Assembly: GCF_000367945.1 (NCBI RefSeq)
Contig: NZ_KB849179.1
Coordinates: 1,803,134-1,867,133, forward strand
Length of the DNA stretch: 64,000 nucleotides
Reading direction: 5' to 3'
DNA from: Acinetobacter proteolyticus
Lineage (GTDB): Bacteria > Pseudomonadota > Gammaproteobacteria > Pseudomonadales > Moraxellaceae
Part shown: positions 37,217 through 46,820 of the stretch, piece by piece
Layout: every line of letters starts with the position of its first letter
Numbering within the stretch: the first letter of the stretch is position 1
Made by a program: the position numbers and the translations under genes
Notes under the pieces: generated by a model
Databases searched by the model: none
The model's input: the letters and a program-made list of their open reading frames with translations, nothing else
Told to the model about the DNA's origin: nothing

Positions 37217-39460
37217 TTAGAATTTGGCACGTAGCGATAAAGTTACATTACGTGGTTCACCCCAATAAACACCATTATAGAAACCGACCTGTTGATAGTA
37301 TTTTTCATCAAATAAGTTATTCACTTGTAAGTTTGCACTGAATGACTCGTTGAAGGTATAGCCCATATTGGCGCTTGCCAAGAAGTAAGCATCTTGTCGT
37401 ACAAAGCCATCAGAGTTTTTAGGTGCACTGGTCGATTTACTCACCACCTCACTTTGCCAATTCACACCAAAACCAATATTGAATTTATTGGCACCCTCCC
37501 ATAGCTGTTCAGGGAGTTTGAAATTGGTATAGATTTTGACTTGATTCTGAGGAAGCGTGGTCGAAGCCTTTACGGTTTCTGAACTAATACTGTTCACATA
37601 GGTATAACCCGCGGTAATGTTCCACGTCGGTGTAATCCGTCCAATGGCTTCCAGCTCAAAACCTTCAATTTTCAGCCCCTCACCCGAAGCTTTCATTGGA
37701 TCACCGCCGTCATCGGTTTTAATACCCGCTATAATCGCCTCTTCATCACGAACTGCAACATTCTCCTTTTTCGACCAGAACGCAGCAGCGGTTGCCAAAA
37801 GTTGATCATCCAATAAACTGGCTTTTAAACCCGCCTCATAACTTTTACCTGTTTCAGGATCTAGGAAACTGTTATTGCGGTCTTTTTGGCTACTTGGATT
37901 AAACATATCGGTATAACTGGCATAGGCAGTGACAATATCATTAATCGCGTAAGTGGTACCAAAGTAAGGTGTGAAAGCATCGGTTTTCACATCACTCTTG
38001 GTACCATTCGTTGCCGAATAATCACTATAACGTCCCCCGACAATCAATTTTAGATCATCTGTTAGGTTTAGCTTTAAGGTACTGTATGCACCATAATTAC
38101 GTTGTTTTGCATCTTTAGTCGAAGGAATAACCGTGTAGCCTGGTTTTGGCGTTGCATTACCATTCCATGTACGCCAATCATTGATCACACAGGTATCACC
38201 AATATTATTTGATGGGACGGTTACTCCATTTTTATCTTTTTTTGTACAGGTCAATTGATTACTGGCAATACCGTCAATGAATCCACCCGGACTATCTGTA
38301 GAACGATCAAAGCCATTTCCACCAATCACCAATTCATGCTCACGATTAAATAATTTAAACGGCCCACTGGCGAACAACTCTAAGCTGGTCTTTTTAGATT
38401 CAGATGTTGGATATACTGTTGACCAAACCCCAACGCCCGTTCCATCATTTTGGTTAGGAAAACCAGAGCCGCCATAAGACATCAGCCAGAAACTTTTGGA
38501 CAATGAATGTGAAGCAGCCGCCTTGATCATCCAGTCATTCTCAAATTTATAGGTCAAATCAGCAAATACAGTTTTGTCACTTTGGCTAATGGTATTCCAG
38601 CGATTGGCCAAGCTAAAATTGCGCGGTAAATTGGCCAGCGAACCATCTTGATTCCAGTACGGTACAGTTCCCCACGTTGAACCCCGTGGTTGGTTGTCTT
38701 GATATTGAAAACCAATACTGCCTGTTAATTTGTCCGTGATGTCGGCTTCAACCATCGCCATCGCCGCCAAGGTTTCCAGAGAGTAATAATCCATATAGGA
38801 TTCCCCCTCTCGACGTGCGGCCATCACACGGCTGCGTACACTACCATCAGCCGTCAAAGGAATTGAAACATCAGCTTCATTACGAATGGTATTCCAGCGA
38901 CTAAATGAGGTGGCAACCGAGCCTGTCAGTTCCTTTGCAGGACGTTTCCGAATCATATTAATGGTGGCAGATGGATTTCCCGTAGATCCTGTTAAACCTG
39001 TTGCCCCCTTCACGACTTCAATACGGTCAAAGAAAAAACTATCGACCCGTGGGCTATTCTCGCCAATTGGCATGCCATCAATTTGACGGTTGCTAATCGC
39101 ATAACCTCGTGCAGAATAATTTGAGCGTTCACTATCATTTTTAGTGACCGTGACACCTGGCGTGGCTGCAAGTACATCATCAATAATATTGAGATTACGT
39201 TGCTCAATCTGTTCACGCGTAATGACACTGACGGATTGTGGTGTTTCTTTTAAGGACAGTTTTAGCTTGGATGATGTGCGAGATGATTTCGCTTGAAAGC
39301 TTTCGCTACCTTCAGTTTTTTCATCCTCGGCTGCAACTTTAATGGTTGGGAGTACGCTTGCACCCTGTTCTTGCGCCCAAGCGTGATGTGAAAATGCCCC
39401 GAAAATCAGAATCGATTTTATCGCAATATTTAAAGCAGATTGTTTAAGCTGATTGTTCAT
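37217..39460 (-). CDS. TonB-dependent siderophore receptor
   Basis: 747 residues. Signal peptide (SILIFGAFSHHAWAQ). The plug domain ~65-170 has LKETPQSVSVITREQIEQRN and GMPIGENSPRVDS. The 22-strand barrel ends in NVTLSLRAKF with the terminal Phe of outer-membrane proteins. The sequence resembles the FpvA/FhuE class that takes up hydroxamate-type ferric siderophores; the exact ligand is not known. A Fur-like site lies 20 nt upstream of the start. It is a single-gene unit with its own terminator. Confidence 0.9.
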   Translation of the reverse strand: MNNQLKQSALNIAIKSILIFGAFSHHAWAQEQGASVLPTIKVAAEDEKTEGSESFQAKSSRTSSKLKLSLKETPQSVSVITREQIEQRNLNIIDDVLAATPGVTVTKNDSERSNYSARGYAISNRQIDGMPIGENSPRVDSFFFDRIEVVKGATGLTGSTGNPSATINMIRKRPAKELTGSVATSFSRWNTIRNEADVSIPLTADGSVRSRVMAARREGESYMDYYSLETLAAMAMVEADITDKLTGSIGFQYQDNQPRGSTWGTVPYWNQDGSLANLPRNFSLANRWNTISQSDKTVFADLTYKFENDWMIKAAASHSLSKSFWLMSYGGSGFPNQNDGTGVGVWSTVYPTSESKKTSLELFASGPFKLFNREHELVIGGNGFDRSTDSPGGFIDGIASNQLTCTKKDKNGVTVPSNNIGDTCVINDWRTWNGNATPKPGYTVIPSTKDAKQRNYGAYSTLKLNLTDDLKLIVGGRYSDYSATNGTKSDVKTDAFTPYFGTTYAINDIVTAYASYTDMFNPSSQKDRNNSFLDPETGKSYEAGLKASLLDDQLLATAAAFWSKKENVAVRDEEAIIAGIKTDDGGDPMKASGEGLKIEGFELEAIGRITPTWNITAGYTYVNSISSETVKASTTLPQNQVKIYTNFKLPEQLWEGANKFNIGFGVNWQSEVVSKSTSAPKNSDGFVRQDAYFLASANMGYTFNESFSANLQVNNLFDEKYYQQVGFYNGVYWGEPRNVTLSLRAKF

Positions 39461-39480
39461 AATGCTGCAATTAATTAAAT

Positions 39481-39505
39481 AAGAATCATTATTATTATCA
39501 ATATC
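39481..39505 (-). promoter_or_regulatory. Fur-box-like site upstream of the TonB receptor
   Basis: On the minus strand, GATATTGATAATAATAATG continuing to ATTCTT is a run of GATAAT-like hexamers, the array recognised by Fur. Its place just before the receptor start fits iron repression. Confidence 0.65.
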
Positions 39506-39738
39506 AATACAAAAATAAATGCAGAATTCACAAATGCTTAATATTTATTTGCTTTCAGGTACAAACTGGCTCAAGCTTCGATGGCTGTCATTAATCATTT
39601 GATTGATAGATCAACAAATATGCATAAACAGCGTACTTGCATTTTTTCAAGCACGACAACGCGCAACACAAAAGCAGCTTGAAAGTCTTAAATGGAGCTA
39701 AGCTTAAATACTATTTATAATTATTATTTTTCAATTAC

Positions 39739-40221
39739 TTAAAATTCGATTATTGAATCATCCTCGCGCTCTAGAATACGCGGACCTGAGCCCTGCTCTG
39801 CCAGAATATCTTCTGGATTACGCAAACGGCATTGTTCCAAAGATAGACATCCACAGCCTATGCACCAGTCCATTTCATCTCTTAAACGAGTCAGCTTCTG
39901 GATTCGCTCATCCAAGTCCTTACGCCAACAGGTGGATAATTCTGCCCACTGCTCAGCCGTTAACTTGCTACCTATCGGGTAAACACTCAACGCTTTTTTA
40001 ATCTCCTCCAATGAAATGCCAACTTTTTGCGCGACTTTAATAATGCCGATATAGCGCAGCACAGCCAAAGGATAACGACGTTGATTGCCATTGGTTCGAA
40101 TACTTTTAATCAGTCCTTTGGCTTCATAAAAATGTAGGGTGGAAACAGCGACGCCACTGCGTTTGGCCACTTCCCCAACCGTCAGCATTCGATTGATATC
40201 AATTTTTCGTTCGAGTGTCAT
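39739..40221 (-). CDS. soxR: Redox-sensitive MerR-family activator SoxR
   Basis: 160 residues. The MerR DNA-binding domain is at ~14-80 ([24 protein letters not shown]). The SoxR iron-sulphur signature C-x2-C-x-C-x5-C is intact near residue 120 ([12 protein letters not shown]) and holds the [2Fe-2S] cluster sensed by redox-cycling compounds. The start gives an N-terminus like that of E. coli SoxR. It is divergent from the DoxX-RND operon, whose promoter holds a SoxR box. No soxS is seen, so direct control of the pump, as in Pseudomonas, is likely. Confidence 0.93.
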   Translation of the reverse strand: MTLERKIDINRMLTVGEVAKRSGVAVSTLHFYEAKGLIKSIRTNGNQRRYPLAVLRYIGIIKVAQKVGISLEEIKKALSVYPIGSKLTAEQWAELSTCWRKDLDERIQKLTRLRDEMDWCIGCGCLSLEQCRLRNPEDILAEQGSGPRILEREDDSIIEF

Positions 40222-40543
40222 GACTCAATATCTCAAGATTACTTTAGGTTTTATAGTTTATGGCAACGTAATTTGTCAATTTAAAGCCGCACATCATGAG
40301 TCAAAAACAAGCCATTTGCTTAAGCTCAACCTCATAAAAAAAATGCAGAAGCATCGACAGGAATTGTGCTGACGATCCTATTGAAAATGCCTTTTTACGC
40401 ACTTTAATTTTCTAGCTCACCCCATTGACCTCAATATAACTTGAGGTTTTAGACTGCTTGGCACTGCATTATCAAATGCAATTAAGCAATTCATTTTTAA
40501 TGTTTTTCAGCAGTCAGTCTGAATCTACTCAGGAAATACGCCT
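40222..40543. other. Divergent regulatory region of soxR and RND operon
   Basis: Contains the SoxR-type promoter at 40425-40455, read towards the pump genes, about 90 nt ahead of the first start codon. Nothing else is recognised. Confidence 0.6.
40425..40455 (+). promoter_or_regulatory. SoxR-controlled promoter with 19-bp spacer
   Basis: -35 TTGACC (40425-40430) and -10 TAGACT (40450-40455) are separated by 19 bp, the long spacer of MerR/SoxR promoters. CCTCAATATAACTTGAGG at 40429-40446 matches the E. coli soxS operator CCTCAAGTTAACTTGAGG at 16 of 18 positions, with both CCTCAA/TTGAGG arms intact. Oxidised SoxR would twist this spacer to activate the efflux operon. Confidence 0.88.
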
Positions 40544-40972
40544 ATGCCGTACTTCATTAAATCAAGTTTGGAAAGTCAATGGTTATGGATCATTGGCCGG
40601 TGTTGTCTGGCACTGTTATTTTTTAGCTCAGGCCTCAGCAAAGTACTGGATGTCGATACTGGCTTTCAGGAAATGCGAGCTGCAGGTTTAGAGCCTGCAT
40701 GGCTGTTTAATTATGCCTCGGCACTGGTTTTACTTGTGGGTGCATACAGTATTTTGTTTGATCGCTTCCTTTGGTTAGGTGCTGCGCTGCTCTCTGTTTT
40801 TTTAGGGGTTACGATTGTACTGGTACATACCTTTTGGAACATGTCTGGGGGACAAGCACAAATCTCGCTGTATTTTGCACTTGAACATATTTCGGTGATT
40901 GGCGGCTTAATCGGTACTGCAATTGCCAGCCATTTTCGTCAACAGCTGCAAGAGGTTGGAGTGATCGCATGA
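40544..40972 (+). CDS. DoxX-family membrane protein, MexG-like
   Basis: 142 residues with four hydrophobic segments (IIGRCCLALLFFSSGLSKVL; LFNYASALVLLVGAYSILF; WLGAALLSVFLGVTIVL; ALEHISVIGGLIGTAI). DoxX family, inner membrane. As first gene of an RND operon it occupies the position of mexG in Pseudomonas, whose product joins MexHI-OpmD. AGGAAA precedes the ATG, and the stop overlaps the next start by 4 nt. Whether it binds a phenazine-like ligand is unknown. Confidence 0.85.
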   Translation: MPYFIKSSLESQWLWIIGRCCLALLFFSSGLSKVLDVDTGFQEMRAAGLEPAWLFNYASALVLLVGAYSILFDRFLWLGAALLSVFLGVTIVLVHTFWNMSGGQAQISLYFALEHISVIGGLIGTAIASHFRQQLQEVGVIA

Positions 40973-42072
40973 AAACCAAACTGCGTATTTTGCTGATTAT
41001 CAGTATTTTAATTGTGATTGCTGTAGCCGCTTATGTTTATTTTAAATCCCGCTCCGCAGAGCATGCTTCTAGCTACAGTTATCCACCCGTAAAAGTCGCG
41101 CTGACAACAGTCAAGCAACAAATCACACCGCGTATTCTATCCAGTATTGGCGAGTTGGAAGCAGTACGGCAAGTTCAAGTCTCTGCGGAAACCACAGGCG
41201 TGATTGAACAAATTTATTTCCAGTCAGGACAATCCGTCAAAAAGGGACAATTACTGGTTCAACTAAAAACCAATGTCGAGCAAGGCAATTTAGGGCGGCT
41301 ACAAGCCAAGTTAAAACAGGCAGAAATGGCCTATCACCGCACCAAACAACTGATTGATAGCAATGCGATTTCACGTGCGGAACTGGATACAGCCTTGGCC
41401 GACCGAGATATGACCCGTGCTGAAATCCAGCAACTGCAAGCGCTGATTGATCAGAAATCCATTCGCGCCCCCTTCTCTGGGGTGATCGGGATTCGCCAGG
41501 TGCATCAAGGGCAATATCTTGAAGCAGGCACCAATATTGCCAATCTGGTCGATACACAGCAACTGCTTGCCAATTTCACACTGGATGAACAACTGGCGGC
41601 ACGCTTAAAAACCGGCCAAGCCGTTCAATTAAAAATAGATGCCTTTCCTGAACAAAGCTTTTCTGCGGTGGTGAATGCGATTGATCCAATGGTGAGTAAA
41701 TCTAGAACCATGACCGGACAGGCACTGCTCAATAATCAACATCAACAGTTAAAACCAGGCATGTACGCAAAAATAGAAATACAGGAAGCCAATCTACCCA
41801 GTCTGGTCGTTCCTGAAACGGCAATTACTTATACCGCCTATGGCAATACCGTGTTTCTGGTCAAAAAAGACCATAATACTTTGACAGTTCAACGTGTTGC
41901 GGTCGAACTTGGCGAACGTCATCAAGGTTGGGTCGAAGTACAATCGGGTGTTAAAGCTGGTGACCAAGTGGTGGTTTCAGGACAAGTCCGACTTAGTGAT
42001 GGCGTGCAAATCGAGCCAACGGCGAATAGCCTAGAGCAAGCTTCATCTTCCCAAGCCAAAGCAAAGCTTTAG
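40969..42072 (+). CDS. RND efflux periplasmic adaptor, MexH-like
   Basis: 367 residues. Single N-terminal hydrophobic anchor (ILLIISILIVIAVAAYVYF). The lipoyl halves are at ~75-95 (AETTGVIEQIYFQSGQSVKK) and ~165-180 (IRAPFSGVIGIRQVHQG), joined by a short alpha-hairpin, then beta-barrel (FTLDEQLAARLKTGQAVQL) and membrane-proximal domains. It links the inner-membrane pump to the outer-membrane channel. ATGA overlap with the DoxX gene and 12 nt to the permease show one operon under SoxR. Confidence 0.88.
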   Translation: MKTKLRILLIISILIVIAVAAYVYFKSRSAEHASSYSYPPVKVALTTVKQQITPRILSSIGELEAVRQVQVSAETTGVIEQIYFQSGQSVKKGQLLVQLKTNVEQGNLGRLQAKLKQAEMAYHRTKQLIDSNAISRAELDTALADRDMTRAEIQQLQALIDQKSIRAPFSGVIGIRQVHQGQYLEAGTNIANLVDTQQLLANFTLDEQLAARLKTGQAVQLKIDAFPEQSFSAVVNAIDPMVSKSRTMTGQALLNNQHQQLKPGMYAKIEIQEANLPSLVVPETAITYTAYGNTVFLVKKDHNTLTVQRVAVELGERHQGWVEVQSGVKAGDQVVVSGQVRLSDGVQIEPTANSLEQASSSQAKAKL

Positions 42073-42084
42073 GGAGACACTCAG

Positions 42085-45000
42085 ATGAAATTTACCGATC
42101 TTTTTGTGAAACGCCCTGTGCTGGCATTGGTGGTCAGCGCCCTGATTTTATTAGCGGGTCTATTCTCACTGAATAAACTGCCAATTCGCCAGTATCCCTT
42201 ATTAGAAAGTTCAACCATCAGTATCAGTACCGAATATCCAGGTGCATCGGCTGAACTGATGCAAGGTTTTGTCACGCAACCAATTGCCCAAGCAGTCTCT
42301 TCGGTTGAAGGCATTGATTATCTCAGTTCGTCCTCAGTACAAGGCCGCAGTGTCATCACCTTGCGTATGCAACTCAACCGAGACTCCACGCAAGCCCTGA
42401 CCGAAGTCATGGCCAAGGTCAATCAAGTTCGCTACAAACTGCCAGAACAGGCATTTGATCCTGTGATTGAACGCTCCTCGGGCGAATCGACCGACGTGGC
42501 CTATATCGGCTTTTCCAGTGAACAGCTGTCTATGCCTGAGCTAACCGACTATCTATCGCGGGTAGTCGAACCCATGCTATCCACCATTGAAGGCGTGGCA
42601 AAAGTTCAAACCTATGGTAGCCAACGCCTTGCGATGCGAATCTGGCTGGATGCAGATCGTTTGGCCAGTCGGGGTGTGACCGCTGCCGATGTCGCCAGTG
42701 CCATTCGTCAAAACAACTACCAAGCCGCGCCCGGCCAAATCAAAGGTGAATTGGTGGTTTCCAATGTCAATGTGTCAACCGAGCTAACCAATATTCAGGA
42801 CTTTAAAAATCTGGTCATTCGCAATAATGGGCAGAACCTGATTCGTTTGCAGGATGTCGCCACGGTTGAACTCGGTGCAGCATCTACCGAAACCAGTGCC
42901 TTGATGGACGGACAACCCGCAATTTTTATTGGTTTACAGGCCACGCCAACAGGTAATCCACTGGTGATTGTTCAAGGCATCAAGGATAAATTGCCTGAGA
43001 TACAGAAAACCTTACCACCCAGTGTCAAAGCCAATCTGGCTTATGAAACGGCACGCTTTATTGATGCTTCGATTGATGAAGTACTACATACCTTTATCGA
43101 AGCCCTGATCATTGTCATTGCTGTGATCTATCTCTGTCTTGGTTCGCTGCGTAGTGTCTTGATTCCTGTGGTGACAATTCCACTGTCAATGCTAGGTGCT
43201 TTAGGCTTGATGCTGATTTTTGGCTTTAGTATTAACTTACTGACCTTATTGGCGATGGTACTGGCCATTGGACTGGTGGTGGATGATGCCATTGTGGTGG
43301 TGGAGAATGTACACCGGCATATTGAAGAAGGCTTGTCACCCATCGCTGCGGCATTAGTGGGCGCGCGCGAAGTGGCAGGTCCCGTAATCGCCATGACCAT
43401 TACCCTTGCTGCGGTCTATGCGCCGATTGGTCTTATGGGCGGATTAACGGGTTCATTATTTAAGGAGTTTGCACTGACCTTGGCAGGTGCAGTTTTGGTC
43501 TCAGGCATTATTGCCCTTACCCTATCCCCTGTGATGAGTTCTTATCTACTGCAATCCAAGCAGGAAGAAGGCCGAATGGCCAAAGCTGCTGAATGGTTTT
43601 TTGAACGTTTAACCCACGCTTACCATAAGCTATTGCAATTTTCCTTGCAGCATCGCTGGATTACCGTGGTCTTTGCCGTTGCTGTTTTTGCCAGCCTACC
43701 TTTTCTGTATCAACTCCCACAAAAAGAATTAGCACCACTGGAAGACCAAGCCAGTGTGCTGACTGCGATTAAGGCACCACAGCATGCCAACTTAAACTAT
43801 GCCGAACACTTTAACTATGAGCTGGATAAAGTGTTCTGGACCCTACCTGAAACCAGCACCACTTGGATTATTAATGGTACGGACGGCCCAGCAGCCAGTT
43901 TTGGTGGCACCACCTTATCCACATGGGCCGAACGTACTCGCTCTGCCGATGATCTACAGCAGGAACTACAAGCCAAGGTCGGTGCTGTAGAAGGTAGCAG
44001 TATTTTTGTATTCCAAAATCCAGCTTTGCCCGGTTCGACAGGTGGCTTACCGGTACAAATGGTACTGCGTAGTGCGCAAGACTACGCCACCATTTATCAA
44101 ACCATGGAAAATATCAAACAAAAAGCCCGTGAGAGTGGCTTGTTTGTGGTGGTAGACAGTGATCTGGATTTCAATAATCCAATGCTGAAAATTGAAGTCG
44201 ATCGTGCCAAAGCCAATAGCTTGGGTATCCGTATGCAGGACATCGGCGAAGCACTGGCGACCCTCGTAGGTGAAAACTATGTCAATCGTTTTAGTATGTT
44301 AGGCCGCGCTTATGATGTTATTCCACAAAGTATCAAAAGCCAGCGTCTGACCCCACAAGCGTTGACCCAGCAATTTGTACGCACCGATCAGGGAACATTG
44401 ATTCCATTGTCTACTGTGGTCCGTCTGAATGAACAGGTCGAGCCAAATAAACTCACGCAGTTTAACCAACAGAACGCCGCAACTTTCCAAGCCATTCCTG
44501 CGCCTGGTGTTTCTCTCGGCCAAGCTTTAGCGTTCCTTGAACAAGTCACGGCTGAGTTACCGACAGGTTTCAGCCATGACTGGCAAGCCGATGCGCGTCA
44601 GTATATGCAGGAAGGCAATACCCTGTTGTTTGCATTTTTGGCAGCATTGGTGGTGATTTATCTGGTCTTGGCCGCGCAATATGAAAGTCTGGTTGACCCG
44701 TTCATTATCTTAATTACTGTGCCCCTATCGATTTGTGGTGCCTTGATTCCTCTGGCACTCGGTTATGCCACCGTCAATATCTATACCCAAATTGGTCTGG
44801 TCACTCTGATCGGTCTGATTAGCAAACATGGCATCCTCATGGTTGAATTTGCCAATGAGTTACAACTACATGAAGGGCTGAATAAACAGGCCGCCATCCT
44901 TAAAGCAGCGCAAATTCGCTTACGTCCGATTCTAATGACCACGGCAGCGATGGTGTTTGGTCTTATTCCACTACTGTTTGCAACAGGTGCGGGCGCACAT

Positions 45001-45168
45001 AGCCGTTTTGGTCTTGGGCTGGTGATTGTGTGCGGTATGTTGATTGGCACCTTCTTTACCCTGTTTGTATTGCCCACCATTTATAGTCTGCTGGCACGTC
45101 AACATAACCAAAGTTCGGCGCGTGTACAGGAACTACAGAAAATTGACGCAATGGAGTCTCAAGCATGA
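42085..45168 (+). CDS. RND efflux permease, MexI-like
   Basis: 1027 residues, HAE1-type pump. TM1 is at VKRPVLALVVSALILLAGLF; the relay motif GLVVDDAIVVVENVHRHIEEG lies in TM4 near 400; both porter loops are complete; the second half of TM segments ends near 1000. With the flanking adaptor and OMF it should expel toxic redox-active or amphipathic compounds. Control by SoxR suggests redox-cycling substrates such as phenazines, quinones or viologens; this is inference. ATG follows AGGGAGACACTCAG. The stop overlaps the OMF start. Confidence 0.9.
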   Translation: MKFTDLFVKRPVLALVVSALILLAGLFSLNKLPIRQYPLLESSTISISTEYPGASAELMQGFVTQPIAQAVSSVEGIDYLSSSSVQGRSVITLRMQLNRDSTQALTEVMAKVNQVRYKLPEQAFDPVIERSSGESTDVAYIGFSSEQLSMPELTDYLSRVVEPMLSTIEGVAKVQTYGSQRLAMRIWLDADRLASRGVTAADVASAIRQNNYQAAPGQIKGELVVSNVNVSTELTNIQDFKNLVIRNNGQNLIRLQDVATVELGAASTETSALMDGQPAIFIGLQATPTGNPLVIVQGIKDKLPEIQKTLPPSVKANLAYETARFIDASIDEVLHTFIEALIIVIAVIYLCLGSLRSVLIPVVTIPLSMLGALGLMLIFGFSINLLTLLAMVLAIGLVVDDAIVVVENVHRHIEEGLSPIAAALVGAREVAGPVIAMTITLAAVYAPIGLMGGLTGSLFKEFALTLAGAVLVSGIIALTLSPVMSSYLLQSKQEEGRMAKAAEWFFERLTHAYHKLLQFSLQHRWITVVFAVAVFASLPFLYQLPQKELAPLEDQASVLTAIKAPQHANLNYAEHFNYELDKVFWTLPETSTTWIINGTDGPAASFGGTTLSTWAERTRSADDLQQELQAKVGAVEGSSIFVFQNPALPGSTGGLPVQMVLRSAQDYATIYQTMENIKQKARESGLFVVVDSDLDFNNPMLKIEVDRAKANSLGIRMQDIGEALATLVGENYVNRFSMLGRAYDVIPQSIKSQRLTPQALTQQFVRTDQGTLIPLSTVVRLNEQVEPNKLTQFNQQNAATFQAIPAPGVSLGQALAFLEQVTAELPTGFSHDWQADARQYMQEGNTLLFAFLAALVVIYLVLAAQYESLVDPFIILITVPLSICGALIPLALGYATVNIYTQIGLVTLIGLISKHGILMVEFANELQLHEGLNKQAAILKAAQIRLRPILMTTAAMVFGLIPLLFATGAGAHSRFGLGLVIVCGMLIGTFFTLFVLPTIYSLLARQHNQSSARVQELQKIDAMESQA

Positions 45169-46598
45169 ATAACGATCTAGTCTTCGCCAAAAGCTCCCAG
45201 CATCATTCATACAAGCCGATGATAAGCACTGGACTCATCATGGCAGCTTTGAGTTTGTCAGTCAGTGGCTGCCAAAATGTTAAACCACCACCTCCTATCG
45301 TCAGTGCTGATATTCCGAACAGTTATGACCATTCGACTCAAGGCCGTTCCATTGCATCCCAAGGCTATCAGCAGTTTCTTGCTGATCCACGTTTAGTGCA
45401 AGTGATTGAACTAGCCCTCAGTCATAACCGTGATTTACGCAGCGCCAGCCTGAATATTCAGCGCGCACAGCAATACTATCAGATTAGGAACAATGATCAG
45501 TTCCCGATGATTGCTGGCCGTGCAGAGCTGCTTCGCCAAGTTTCTCCGCCCCTTGATCCCCACAATCCCAGTTCAAGCTTGCAAGTCGGCCTCGGTTTGA
45601 CGGCTTATGAACTGGACTTTTGGGGACGGGTTCGCAATCTGAAAGATGCGGCACTGGATCGCTATCTGGCGACCCAAAGTGCGCGTGATGCCCTGCAAAT
45701 CAGTTTGGTTAGTCAGGTCAGCCAAGCTTGGTTGGATTATGCCTTTGCCCATGCACAGTTAAAACTTGCCCAACAAACCCTTGCGACACAATTGAATGCC
45801 TATCAGCTCAATCAAAAACGTTTCGATGCGGGCACTGACAGTGAAATTCCTCTGCGTCAGGCACAGATCTCGGTCGAAACTGCACGTCACGATGCGGCCA
45901 ACTATCAAACGCAGGTGCTGCAGGCGCAGAATTTACTTAATCTGTTGGTGGGGCAACAGCTTCCAGTAGATCTCTTGCCACAACAACCCGTTAAAAACAT
46001 CAGTACCAACGTAGTTTTAAGCACAGGTTTAAGCAGTGATTTACTGAATCATCGCCCTGATCTCAAACTGGCTGAATATCAATTGCACGAAGCAGGTGCC
46101 AATATTGCGGTTGCCAAAGCAGCCTTATTTCCCAGCATTCGTTTAACGGGTTCAGCAGGTTATGCATCGACTCAACTCAGTGATCTATTTAAATCAGGTC
46201 ATGCGGTCTGGTCGATTGGCCCGAGTCTGGATCTGCCGATCTTTGACTGGGGCACCCGTCAGGCCAATCTCAAGATTTCAAAAATCGAGCAGCAAATCGC
46301 GCTGTCGAATTATGAAAAATCCATTCAATCTGCCTTTAGAGAAGTCAATGACAGCCTTGCCACACGTGCTTATATGGATGAACGGATTAGCGCACAACGG
46401 CGCTTAGTCGATGCAACCGATCGGAACTATAAACTGTCTAATACGCGCTTTCGTGCAGGGATTGATAGCTACTTAAGTGTCTTGGATGCGCAACGTTCTC
46501 ATTATGCTGCTGAGCAAAGCTTGTTATTGCTGGAACAGGCACGACTGAATAATCAGATTGAGCTCTACAAAGTATTGGGCGGAGGCTTAACACAATAA
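45165..46598 (+). CDS. Outer-membrane efflux factor, OpmD-like (NodT family)
   Basis: 477 residues. Lipoprotein signal with lipobox LSVSGC near residue 37. Two OEP repeats: YELDFWGRVRNLKDAALDRY in the first and SSDLLNHRPDLKLAEYQLHEA in the second. It is the trimeric exit duct of the SoxR-controlled pump. Overlaps the permease stop by 4 nt. Downstream, GGTTTTAA / TTAAAACC (46609-46642) could be a weak terminator. Confidence 0.88.
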   Translation: MNNDLVFAKSSQHHSYKPMISTGLIMAALSLSVSGCQNVKPPPPIVSADIPNSYDHSTQGRSIASQGYQQFLADPRLVQVIELALSHNRDLRSASLNIQRAQQYYQIRNNDQFPMIAGRAELLRQVSPPLDPHNPSSSLQVGLGLTAYELDFWGRVRNLKDAALDRYLATQSARDALQISLVSQVSQAWLDYAFAHAQLKLAQQTLATQLNAYQLNQKRFDAGTDSEIPLRQAQISVETARHDAANYQTQVLQAQNLLNLLVGQQLPVDLLPQQPVKNISTNVVLSTGLSSDLLNHRPDLKLAEYQLHEAGANIAVAKAALFPSIRLTGSAGYASTQLSDLFKSGHAVWSIGPSLDLPIFDWGTRQANLKISKIEQQIALSNYEKSIQSAFREVNDSLATRAYMDERISAQRRLVDATDRNYKLSNTRFRAGIDSYLSVLDAQRSHYAAEQSLLLLEQARLNNQIELYKVLGGGLTQ

Positions 46599-46820
46599 TC
46601 ATCACAGGGGTTTTAAGAATGGCTGCTGCTGTTATTAAAACCTCATTCAAGCAAAGATGAGCTTTACAAAGAACCAGAACCAAAAGAGCAGCATATAAAC
46701 CAATTAAGCCGATGTTTTATTTATTATGATTGGATCACTGCCAATTTTTAAGATCAATCGACTATTTATGTAAATGTTAAAAATTAAAATGAACCGTTTA
46801 AAAAGTCTAGAACGTGAAGC

